Shown: positions 8,652 to 16,032 of the stretch, piece by piece
Layout: each line of letters starts with the position of its first letter
How positions within the stretch are numbered: the stretch's first letter is position 1
Source of the DNA: Cryobacterium inferilacus
Lineage (GTDB): Bacteria; Actinomycetota; Actinomycetes; Actinomycetales; Microbacteriaceae
Length of the DNA stretch: 64,000 bases
Direction: 5' to 3'
NCBI RefSeq assembly: GCF_019599185.1
Contig: NZ_JAIEUL010000007.1
Coordinates: 62,001-126,000, forward strand
Made by a program: the position numbers and the translations under genes
The notes under the pieces: generated by a model
Told to the model about the DNA's origin: nothing
Databases searched by the model: none
What the model saw: the letters and a program-made list of their open reading frames with translations, nothing else

Positions 8652-10042
8652 GGATCGTGGTGGTCGGCGACGTGCTCCTGGACGTGGACATCGCCGGCAC
8701 CAGCGAACGGCTCAGCCCGGATGCCCCGGTGCCCGTCGTCGATGTCACCACCTCCTCGATGCGTGCCGGCGGCGCGGGCCTGGTCGCGGTTCTGCTCGCC
8801 GCTGACAGCGCAACCGGACCTGACGGCGCGGAGGTCACCCTGGTCACCGCCGTGTCAGACGACGCCAGGTCCCGTGACCTGCGCAGGGCCCTCGCCGGCG
8901 TGCGCACCGTCGCCGGGTATTCACCGGGTCCTACCCCGGTCAAGACGCGCGTGCGCACCAATGACCACGCCGTGACCCGTATCGACGAGGGCTGTGGGCC
9001 TGTGGCCGCCCCGCAGGTCACAGCCGCGATGCTCGAAACCGTCGCAGCGGCTGATGCGATAGTCGTGGCCGACTACGGGCGTGGACTGGCTGCCGATCCG
9101 GCGGTACGCGAAGCCCTCGACGGGCGGCGTCCCGGCATTCCCCTGGTGTGGGATCCGCACCCACGCGGCGCCCTGCCGGTGGCGTCGGCCACTGTCGTCA
9201 CCCCGAACCTCGCCGAGGCGGCACTCTTCTCCGGCAGGCCGGCGCAGGGCGTGGCCGGCGCCGGCGAGGCCGCCGGCGCCCTGGCCGCGGCCTGGGGGTG
9301 CGGCGCTGTTGTGGTCACGCTGGGCGCTCTCGGCGCGCTCCTGCTCACATCGCCGTACGCTGGCGGGCCGGCCGGCCCCCTCCCGTTGTTCGTGCCTGCC
9401 GTTCCGGTCGGCGTCCCGGATGCCTGCGGGGCCGGCGACCGGTTCGCCGCATCGCTGACCCTGGCTCTGGCACGGGATGCCGGCCTGTCGGACTCCGTCA
9501 GGGTGGCTGTTCGGGCGGCCGGCGCCTTCCTCACCGCAGGCGGCGTCTCCGCCCTCGGCCGACCGGCCGCACCTCCCCCGGATGCTGCCGGCAGCGCCGC
9601 GACCCTGGCCGGCACAGTCCGCGCCGCCGGAGGGACCGTCGTGGCCACCGGCGGCTGCTTCGACCTGTTGCACGCCGGCCATGCCCGCACTCTCGCGGCG
9701 GCCCGGCGTCTGGGTGACTGCCTGATCGTGTGCCTCAACTCCGACGACTCCGTGCGCAGGCTCAAGGGCGAGAACCGTCCGATCCTGGCCCAGCAGGACC
9801 GCGTGGACCTCTTGTTGGCCCTGGAGTGTGTCGACGCCGTGCTGGTCTTCGACGAGGACACACCCGAAAAGGCGTTGGAGAGCATCCGGCCAGACCTCTG
9901 GGTCAAGGGTGGCGACTACACCGGCGCCACCCTGCCGGAGTCGGCCCTGATGCAGAGCTGGGGCGGGCAGAGTGTGACCGTGCCATACATCGCGGCCCGG
10001 TCCACCACCCTGCTGGCCGGTGCCCTCGCCAGGGTCGGCTGA
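8648..10042 (+). CDS. Bifunctional heptose kinase/adenylyltransferase homologue 1 (HldE-like)
   Basis: 464 residues from the ATG overlapping the gmhA stop; an ATG nine bases earlier is possible. Residues 1-310 are a PfkB/ribokinase-type domain (VVVGDVLLDVDIAGTSERLSP, then DACGAGDRFA). Residues 320-464 are a nucleotidyltransferase domain with GCFDLLHAGHARTL, LKGENRP and WVKGGDYTG. Compared with usual HldE, the substrate loop GGAANVA reads GGAGLVA, and the TNGCFD motif reads TGGCFD. The kinase half may therefore have changed specificity or weakened, while HldE homologue 2 (12285-13733) keeps the canonical residues. It would form heptose 1,7-bisphosphate and/or ADP-heptose. Confidence 0.9.
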   Translation: MRIVVVGDVLLDVDIAGTSERLSPDAPVPVVDVTTSSMRAGGAGLVAVLLAADSATGPDGAEVTLVTAVSDDARSRDLRRALAGVRTVAGYSPGPTPVKTRVRTNDHAVTRIDEGCGPVAAPQVTAAMLETVAAADAIVVADYGRGLAADPAVREALDGRRPGIPLVWDPHPRGALPVASATVVTPNLAEAALFSGRPAQGVAGAGEAAGALAAAWGCGAVVVTLGALGALLLTSPYAGGPAGPLPLFVPAVPVGVPDACGAGDRFAASLTLALARDAGLSDSVRVAVRAAGAFLTAGGVSALGRPAAPPPDAAGSAATLAGTVRAAGGTVVATGGCFDLLHAGHARTLAAARRLGDCLIVCLNSDDSVRRLKGENRPILAQQDRVDLLLALECVDAVLVFDEDTPEKALESIRPDLWVKGGDYTGATLPESALMQSWGGQSVTVPYIAARSTTLLAGALARVG

Positions 10043-10144
10043 GTGGTGGCCGACACCGCCCTACCGCCCAGCCAGCCGTCCGTACACCCGCATCCCCGAC
10101 ACAGACCCTATACCGACCCGGATACCGACACCCGAGGAGCCCTC

Positions 10145-10846
10145 ATGAATGACACGTTCCCCCGCCCCGGCCGCGTTCTCGTCACCGGAGGCGCATCCGG
10201 TCTCGGCGCCGCCGTCGTGCACGCGGTGCGCACGGCCGGCGGCCAGCCGATCGTGCTCGACCGGGACCCCGTGCCCGGCGACGGGGTCCTCTCCTTCGCC
10301 GTTGACGTGTCCGACAGGGTCGCCGTCGGGGCCGCGGTGCTCGAGGCGGCCGACGCACTCGACGGTCTGGATGCCGTGGTGACGGCGGCCGGCATCGACA
10401 GATGCGGGCGGCTGGACGAGGTGGAGGCCGCCGAGTGGGAGCGGGTGATCATGGTCAACCTGCTGGGCACGGTGAACGTCGTGCGGGCCGCGTTGCCGCA
10501 CCTCCGCCAGACCCACGGTCGCGTCGTCACGGTCGCGTCCTCGCTGGGCCTGAAGGCGGTGTCGGATGCCACGGCGTACTGCGCGTCGAAGTTCGGCGTG
10601 ATCGGCTTCACCCGGGCGCTCGCGGCGGAGACTCGGGGGCAGATCGGGGTGACGACGTTGATTCCCGCCGGTATGCGCACGAGGTTCTTCGACGACCGAG
10701 ACGAGAAATACCGCCCGAAGGACGACTCCAAGCTGAACGACCCCGCCAGGGTCGCCGCGGCCGTCACCTTCGCGTTGGCACAGCCGACGGGGTGCGAGGT
10801 GCGCGAGCTTGTCATCACCCACGAGGAGGATGATTCCTGGCCATGA
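10145..10846 (+). CDS. Short-chain dehydrogenase/reductase
   Basis: 233 residues, classical SDR length, from ATG 10145 with GAGGAG at 10134-10139. It has the cofactor motif VTGGASGLGAAVV (TGxxxGxG), the Asn-containing NLLGTVNVV, the catalytic Ser in VASSLG and the YCASK catalytic pair. It lies 102 bases after the hldE-like gene on the same strand, so may belong to the same transcript. It is not an extended SDR, so it is not an HldD epimerase. It could reduce or oxidise a sugar of the glycan, but the substrate is unknown. Its 3' end overlaps the convergent GT9 gene by 32 bases. Confidence 0.9.
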   Translation: MNDTFPRPGRVLVTGGASGLGAAVVHAVRTAGGQPIVLDRDPVPGDGVLSFAVDVSDRVAVGAAVLEAADALDGLDAVVTAAGIDRCGRLDEVEAAEWERVIMVNLLGTVNVVRAALPHLRQTHGRVVTVASSLGLKAVSDATAYCASKFGVIGFTRALAAETRGQIGVTTLIPAGMRTRFFDDRDEKYRPKDDSKLNDPARVAAAVTFALAQPTGCEVRELVITHEEDDSWP

Positions 10847-11966
10847 GGTCCCGCACGTCGTCGATCACGGGCTCGACCTGCAGACCCGCGACGACCGAGT
10901 CGTCGTGGACACAGCGCACCGGACCGCTGAAATCGGCCCCGCATCGGCTGCAGGTCATCGTCCAGGACACGTGCACGCGATGTCGGGCACGCATGAGCGG
11001 GCCTGCCGAGAGCAGATTGCCGATCCAGAACAGGCTCACTGTGGCCGTTCCGACGGCCTGCGCTAGATGACGCGGTCCGCTGTCGTTGGCGACCAGGATG
11101 TCGGTTTCGGCGAGCACGCCGACGAGGCCGGCCAGGTCGATCCTGCCGGCGAGCGACACCGGCTGGGCCGGTCCGGAGAAAGACGGCACACTGGCAGGCC
11201 GCACTGCGGCAGCCAGCACGGCGTCGGCGAGTCCACGCTCGGCTTCGTCGCCGAGCACCACCACCCGCGCTCCGGCGGCCAGCGCGGCCCTGGCCACGTG
11301 GCCGAACCTCTCGGCCGGCCAGCGCCGTCTGGGGTCCGTCGCGCCAGGGTGGATGGCCACGACGGGCCCGGACCCGGCTGGCAACAGCTGCGTGCCCCTG
11401 CGGCGCTCTGCGCCAGTGACCGCGAGGAACGGTTCCAGCGTCACCGGCGCGGCTCCGGCCAGACCCACCACCTCGAGGGCGCGCACCAGCTCGTGCTGTG
11501 TCTGGGCGTACGGCAGGGTGCGCTCCAGCGTCGGCGCGTCAGGCGTGGCCATCCCCACCACATGGCGGGCTCCGATCTCGAGCAGGAACGGGTTCGACTC
11601 GCGGCCACCGCCGTGCAGCTGCACCGCCACGTCGAACTCCTGCCGGCGCAGCCGCTGCACGAGCCGAAGGTGCCCGGCGGCGTGCTCGCTTCCGGCGCGC
11701 AGCTCCCGCCCGGCCGGGAGTTCCTCCACGTGGTGGATGGGGCCAGGACGCGCCCTCAGGAGCCGGTGGTGCGCACCGGTTCCGAGCAGGGTCAGCTCCG
11801 CGCCGGGGTAGGCCGCGGCCAGGGCCGCGAGGGCGGGTTCGACCACCAGCAGATCGCCCAGCCCACCCCCTCGCAGTACCAGGATGCGCCGAACGCCGTC
11901 GAACCGGGCCGCCACCGGGCCGAAGGGCGCCGGCAGTCTGCCTCGGGTGTCCTGCCGGTCAGCCAC
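10815..11966 (-). CDS. Glycosyltransferase family 9 (heptosyltransferase-like)
   Basis: 383 residues from a GTG at 11966 that lies five bases after an AAGGAG ribosome site; another GTG two codons upstream is too close to it. GT9 motifs are RRILVLRGGGLGDLLVVEPALAAL at the start and VANDSGPRHLAQAVGTATVSLFW near the end. A C-terminal CSRCGADFSGPVRCVHDD holds four Cys/His residues that could bind a metal. It is the third GT9 in the island. A five-fold TTCG repeat sits just upstream of the ribosome site. The acceptor is unknown. Confidence 0.9.
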   Translation of the reverse strand: MADRQDTRGRLPAPFGPVAARFDGVRRILVLRGGGLGDLLVVEPALAALAAAYPGAELTLLGTGAHHRLLRARPGPIHHVEELPAGRELRAGSEHAAGHLRLVQRLRRQEFDVAVQLHGGGRESNPFLLEIGARHVVGMATPDAPTLERTLPYAQTQHELVRALEVVGLAGAAPVTLEPFLAVTGAERRRGTQLLPAGSGPVVAIHPGATDPRRRWPAERFGHVARAALAAGARVVVLGDEAERGLADAVLAAAVRPASVPSFSGPAQPVSLAGRIDLAGLVGVLAETDILVANDSGPRHLAQAVGTATVSLFWIGNLLSAGPLMRARHRVHVSWTMTCSRCGADFSGPVRCVHDDSVVAGLQVEPVIDDVRDLMARNHPPRG

Positions 11967-12284
11967 TGACACTCCTTCGTTCGTTCGTTCGTTCGGATCG
12001 GGCGGAGGCGGCAATCGCGGCCGGGTCCTTAGTCTTCGTTGTGCCCCCGGAATCCGGAATCGAAACCCGGGTGTGCGCGTGGGCGGATAGGGGTATAGGA
12101 CCAGCAGGCTCCGCATACCACGCAGCACAAACCGGGCCCCTGACCCGGGCACCGGATCCAGAGCGATCGCCACCCACCAGACCGGAAGGACAGACTGATC
12201 ACCCACGGCTCGCACCCTCTGGGGCCCGACGCCGCTTGGCGCGGGTCAGGTCCGCTGCGGCCGGACCTGCCCGCAGAACTCAGG
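11967..12284. other. Divergent intergenic region between GT9 and second hldE
   Basis: 318 bases separate the two divergent genes. On the GT9 side is a TTCG tetranucleotide repeat directly before the ribosome site. On the hldE side, GGAAGGA at 12184-12190 is followed by a protein-like in-frame stretch (ITHGSHPLGPDAAWRG...) that reads through to the GTG at 12285 with no ATG/GTG/TTG start. The true hldE2 start may therefore lie inside this region at a non-standard codon. Promoters for both genes must be here, but I could not pick convincing -35/-10 pairs. Confidence 0.5.
11976..11995. repeat. TTCG tetranucleotide repeat, five copies
   Basis: Five perfect TTCG units lie immediately 5' of the AAGGAG ribosome site of the minus-strand GT9 gene (read there as CGAA units). 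Such short tandem repeats can gain or lose copies by slippage, which would change the spacing of upstream signals. Five copies is short, and there is no direct evidence of variation. Confidence 0.85.
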
Positions 12285-13733
12285 GTGGCCGCGCCCGCGA
12301 TCACCGTGATCGGGGACCACCTCCTCGACGTGTGGTGGAGCGGCACCAGCGACAGGCTCTGCCGGGAGGCGCCGGCGCCGGTGGTCGACCTCGCCGCGCG
12401 AGTGATCCGGCCAGGCGGTGCGGCGAACACCGCCATGAACCTCGCGGCCCTCGGCGCCAGAGTGCGCGTCGTCGGGCTGGTGGGTGCGGACGACGCCGGT
12501 CGGGCCCTGCGCCGGGCCCTCGGCGACGCCGGCATCGACGTGACCGGGTTGGTCGTGCACCCCGGCGTGAGCACGACCACCAAGACCCGCATCGTCAGCG
12601 GCGGTCAGACGCTCGTGCGCGTCGATGACGCGCACCGGGGTGCGCTGCCAGACGACGCCCGACGTTCGGTGCTCGACGCAGCCAAGCGCGCCAGGCTGGT
12701 CTCCACGGCCGATGTCTTCGCGGATTACGGACTGGGCCTGTTCGACGCCGACGGCATCCGGGAACTGGCCGGTCACGACACCGTGGCGCCGCTCACCGTG
12801 GTCGACGCGCACGATGTCGCGCGTTTTGCCGTCCTGGCCCCCCAGCTGGTGAGCCCCAACGCCGCCGAGGCGGCCAGGGCGCTGGGCCGTCCGGTCCCCG
12901 TCGACCACCGCGCCGACTTCTACCTCGAGCACGCCGAACAACTACGCAGCCGCACCGGTGCCGACGTGGTCGCCGTGACCCTCGACGTGGAGGGGAGCGT
13001 GCTTCTCGGGCCGGACGGCTCCAGGTACCGCACCGCCGCGTTGCCCGCTCCGGAGCAGAACGCCGCTGGCGCCGGCGACACCTACGTCGCAGCGCTGACA
13101 GTGGCGCGTGCGGCAGGCCTCTCCTGGCCGGTCAGCGCGGACCTGGCTCAGGCGGCCGCCGATGTCGTGGTGCGCCGGCCCGGCACCGCCGTCTGCTCCA
13201 CCGCCGATCTGGTCTATGCGCTCGGCGGTGGCAGCGACCAGGTTCTGACATCCGACGCCGTGGCAGAGCGGATGCGGGTGGAACGTCAGTCCGCCCGCCG
13301 CGTTGTTTTCACCAACGGCTGTTTCGATGTGCTACATCGCGGCCATGTCGCCTATCTTCGCCAGGCCCGCCGGCTCGGCGATCTGCTCGTCGTCGCGGTC
13401 AACGACGATGACTCCACCCGCCGGTTGAAAGGCCAGGGCCGGCCAGTGAACCCGGTCGCCGACAGGGCGGCCGTGCTGGCGGCGCTCGGCTGTGTCGACT
13501 ACGTCGTCGTGTTCGACACCGACACACCGATTCCGCTGATCGAAGCCCTGCGTCCCGATGTGTACGCCAAGGGTGGAGACTACACTCCCGACATGCTCGA
13601 GGAGGCCCAGGTGGTGCAGTCCTACGGGGGTGAGGTGCGCATCCTGGACTATGTGCCCGCGCACTCGACAACCGCGATCGTCAACCGGATCCTCGGTTCG
13701 GCGTCGGTGCGGACCGCCGCGGCCGACTCGTGA
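12285..13733 (+). CDS. hldE: Bifunctional heptose kinase/adenylyltransferase homologue 2
   Basis: 482 residues from the first standard start, a GTG at 12285. It has a PfkB kinase domain with canonical GDHLLDVWWSGTSDRL, RPGGAANTAMNLAALG and NAAGAGDTYVAAL. The cytidylyltransferase-like domain (about residue 340 on) has VFTNGCFDVLHRGHVAYL, STRRLKGQGRPVNP and AKGGDY. It would phosphorylate D-glycero-D-manno-heptose 7-phosphate and, after GmhB, form ADP-heptose. No ribosome site stands before the GTG, whereas GGAAGGA is 7 bases before an ATC at 12198 in the same frame. The real protein may therefore be 29 residues longer. The stop overlaps the next gene's GTG (GTGA). Confidence 0.93.
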   Translation: MAAPAITVIGDHLLDVWWSGTSDRLCREAPAPVVDLAARVIRPGGAANTAMNLAALGARVRVVGLVGADDAGRALRRALGDAGIDVTGLVVHPGVSTTTKTRIVSGGQTLVRVDDAHRGALPDDARRSVLDAAKRARLVSTADVFADYGLGLFDADGIRELAGHDTVAPLTVVDAHDVARFAVLAPQLVSPNAAEAARALGRPVPVDHRADFYLEHAEQLRSRTGADVVAVTLDVEGSVLLGPDGSRYRTAALPAPEQNAAGAGDTYVAALTVARAAGLSWPVSADLAQAAADVVVRRPGTAVCSTADLVYALGGGSDQVLTSDAVAERMRVERQSARRVVFTNGCFDVLHRGHVAYLRQARRLGDLLVVAVNDDDSTRRLKGQGRPVNPVADRAAVLAALGCVDYVVVFDTDTPIPLIEALRPDVYAKGGDYTPDMLEEAQVVQSYGGEVRILDYVPAHSTTAIVNRILGSASVRTAAADS

Positions 13734-14644
13734 TCTCCCGGCGCTGGTCCGGTGACTGGGCTTTGCCGCCCGAGCCGTCCTCGGCGAACCTGGAGGTGCT
13801 CATCCCGACGGTGGACCGGGCCGCGGAGCTCGCCGTGACACTGGCGGGTCTGGCCGGCCAGGACGATCCGCCGTTCAGCGTCACCGTGAGCGACCAGTCG
13901 GAGACCAGCACCGAGTCCCGTGCGGCGGTGAATGCCATGATTCGGGTGCTCCGCGCCCAGGGCAGGGAGGTGCGCTACCTCGAGCACCGGCCCCGGCTCG
14001 GACTCGCCGAACACCGGCAGTTCCTCCTCGACCAATCGGTAGCCGACAGCGTGCTCTTCCTCGACGACGACGTGTGGCTGGAGCCGGGCATGCTGACGAG
14101 ACTCTCGGACGCCCTGGACACGCTGCGATGCGGTTTCGTCGGAGCGGCGGTGCAGGGGCTCTCCTATCTGAACGACAGCAGGCCGGCGCAACGGGAACCG
14201 TTCGAGCCCTGGGGCGCCTCCGTGCGACCGGAGGTGCTGCGCAGGGGTTCTCCGCTGGTCAAGCGGATGACCCTGCACAACGCGGCCAACCTCACCCATC
14301 TGGCCGGTGAACTCACCCTCGACACCGGCAGCTGGCTCGCGTACAAGATCGCCTGGGTGGGCGGCTGTGTGATGTTCCGGCGGCGGCTTCTGGTCGAATG
14401 CGGCGGGTTTGACTTCTGGAGCACGCTGCCGGCCGCTCACGTGGGCGAGGACGTGGCGGCGCAATGGCGGGTGATGGAACGTTTCGGCGGTGCGGGCATC
14501 CTGCCCAGCGGTGCCGTGCACCTGGAAGCACCGACCACTGTGCCAGACCGGAGCACTGAAGCCGGCGACATCGTCTTCGGCCCTGCCACGGCAACGTGGC
14601 CGGACGACACTGCGCCTGACGGCAGCGGCGCCACGTACCCTTGA
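13730..14644 (+). CDS. Glycosyltransferase family 2
   Basis: 304 residues from a GTG overlapping the hldE stop. The GT-A start NLEVLIPTVDRAAELAVTLAGLAGQ and the metal-binding DXD-like SVLFLDDDVWLEPG (about residues 106-119) are clear. A later HVGEDVAAQWRV holds the ED motif typical of the acceptor/base site, and WVGGCVMFRRRLLVECGGFD is the usual family loop. Its coupling to hldE2 makes it part of the heptose glycan system. It most likely adds a hexose or modified sugar; the donor is unknown. Confidence 0.9.
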   Translation: MISRRWSGDWALPPEPSSANLEVLIPTVDRAAELAVTLAGLAGQDDPPFSVTVSDQSETSTESRAAVNAMIRVLRAQGREVRYLEHRPRLGLAEHRQFLLDQSVADSVLFLDDDVWLEPGMLTRLSDALDTLRCGFVGAAVQGLSYLNDSRPAQREPFEPWGASVRPEVLRRGSPLVKRMTLHNAANLTHLAGELTLDTGSWLAYKIAWVGGCVMFRRRLLVECGGFDFWSTLPAAHVGEDVAAQWRVMERFGGAGILPSGAVHLEAPTTVPDRSTEAGDIVFGPATATWPDDTAPDGSGATYP

Positions 14645-14647
14645 GCC

Positions 14648-15130
14648 ATGCCACAGTTCACGGAAGTACCGGTCACCGATGCGGGATCCATCGCCTTGCT
14701 CACTCAGTATTTCAGCGACCGCGCCTCCACCTTCCCGAGCTCGGGAGGCTACCGCACGACGTTTCCACCGCCAGAGCAGTTCGTGCCGCCGCGCGGCCTG
14801 TTCCTCCTGGTCAGCGAGGACGTCCTGCCGCGAACCTTCGTGGGTTGCGGCGGCATCCGTCGCATCGACGACGGCGAGAACGGCGCGGTGCGCTACGAGG
14901 CGAAGCACCTCTGGCTGCAGCCGCAGGTGCGCGGCCGCGGTTGGGGGCGTCTGCTGCTGGCCGAGCTGGAGCGGCGGGCCCGCGGGTTCGGCGCCACGGA
15001 GATGGTGCTCGACACGAACGCCAGCCTCGAGGCGGCCGGTGCGCTGTACCAGCGCTCTGGTTACGAGGATGTGCCGCCGTACAACGACAATCCCAACGCC
15101 ACCAACTGGTACCGCAAGCTCCTCGTCTGA
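14648..15130 (+). CDS. GNAT family N-acetyltransferase
   Basis: 160 residues, three bases after the GT2 stop. The acetyl-CoA binding motif A is LWLQPQVRGRGWGRLLLAELERRA (Q/R-x-x-G-x-G/W), and it ends with LYQRSGYEDVPPYNDNPNATNWYRKLL, typical of small soluble GNAT enzymes. The substrate is unknown. Being the last gene of the hldE2-GT2 run, it might acetylate an amino sugar or a protein, but similar GNAT genes are scattered singly in actinobacteria, so the link to the glycan is weak. Confidence 0.88.
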   Translation: MPQFTEVPVTDAGSIALLTQYFSDRASTFPSSGGYRTTFPPPEQFVPPRGLFLLVSEDVLPRTFVGCGGIRRIDDGENGAVRYEAKHLWLQPQVRGRGWGRLLLAELERRARGFGATEMVLDTNASLEAAGALYQRSGYEDVPPYNDNPNATNWYRKLLV

Positions 15131-15170
15131 CCTTCCCAGCCGCCAGGCCCCAGTGCGGCCGTCCGCGCCG

Positions 15171-15264
15171 GCATAACTCCTGCAGTTCACCGCGGCGCCA
15201 GCCGACGGATGCCGGAATCACGCGGAACTGCTATCGCGCCGGCAAGATTCTGCAGGAGTTATGC
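15171..15264. repeat. Dispersed inverted-repeat element, copy 1
   Basis: A perfect 15-base inverted repeat: GCATAACTCCTGCAG at 15171-15185 and its reverse complement at 15250-15264, with 64 bases between. The same arms (13 bases, GCATAACTCCTGC) recur at 60075-60155 with an unrelated 55-base loop. It lies between the convergent GNAT and phosphatase genes. No coding sequence and no T-tract suggest a simple terminator. Confidence 0.85.
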
Positions 15265-15308
15265 TCTGCAACGGCCGGGTGGGGCGAGGCAGCGGCAGCG
15301 GCAGCGGC

Positions 15309-15914
15309 TCAGAACAGGAGCGGTTCCGGCAGGCCGGTGCGCAGTTCGACGGGCAGATGGCCGAGGTCGTTGTGGGTGACCAGCGACCAGGGCCGGCCGG
15401 GCTTCTGCTGCAGCACGGTGAGACCGCAGTTCGCCTGGTTGATGCTGATCCACCGCCAGTCCGGGGCGCCAAGCACCTCGCGCACGAACCAGCCGATTAC
15501 GAAGTTGTGGGTGATCAGCAGGTCGTGCCGGGGGCCGCGCTGCGGATGCAGGAACTCCGCCGCGGCGTCGTCCATCTGGGCGCGGCCGGCATCGATCTGC
15601 TCCTCGCTGACCGAGTTGAAGAACGGCGAGTACGACTGCGGCATCTCGGGGGCGCGCCCGGTCGGCACGCAGTCGAAGAGCAACGGTGAGGCCACCGGGG
15701 TGAGCGCAGGCAACCGGTCGGCGATGATGTCCGCGGTCTCGGCGGCACGCTGCAGCGGCGAGTGCCAGGCCCCGGTGAATGGCACCCCGCCGAGGCGTTC
15801 GGCAATGAGGTGGGCCTGGCGCTTCCCGCGCGGCGAGAGTGGGCCGTCCGGCAGGCCGTATTCGGCATCCTGTTGTTCGCCGTGTCGCACAAGGTAGAGG
15901 TACTGGGGCATCAT
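15309..15914 (-). CDS. Histidine phosphatase family protein
   Basis: 201 residues. The RHG motif YLYLVRHGEQ (His11) supplies the phospho-histidine. WHSPLQRAAETADIIADRL and LITHNFVIGWFVREVLG carry the other active-site Arg, Glu and second His. This branch of the phosphoglycerate-mutase superfamily acts as broad phosphatases on small phospho-compounds; the substrate cannot be named. Two adjacent ATG codons start the frame, with AAGGGCG just upstream. It is convergent with the GNAT gene. Confidence 0.9.
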   Translation of the reverse strand: MMPQYLYLVRHGEQQDAEYGLPDGPLSPRGKRQAHLIAERLGGVPFTGAWHSPLQRAAETADIIADRLPALTPVASPLLFDCVPTGRAPEMPQSYSPFFNSVSEEQIDAGRAQMDDAAAEFLHPQRGPRHDLLITHNFVIGWFVREVLGAPDWRWISINQANCGLTVLQQKPGRPWSLVTHNDLGHLPVELRTGLPEPLLF

Positions 15915-16032
15915 CGCCCTTTCGGTTGCATTCGGTGGAGCGAGCCGGGTCTGGGACTGCTGTGGAGCGTCTGGTTCAGGTGGAGCGGCTGGTCAGGTGG
16001 GTCAGGTCGCGCAGGGGGGTCAGTAGAGCGGG

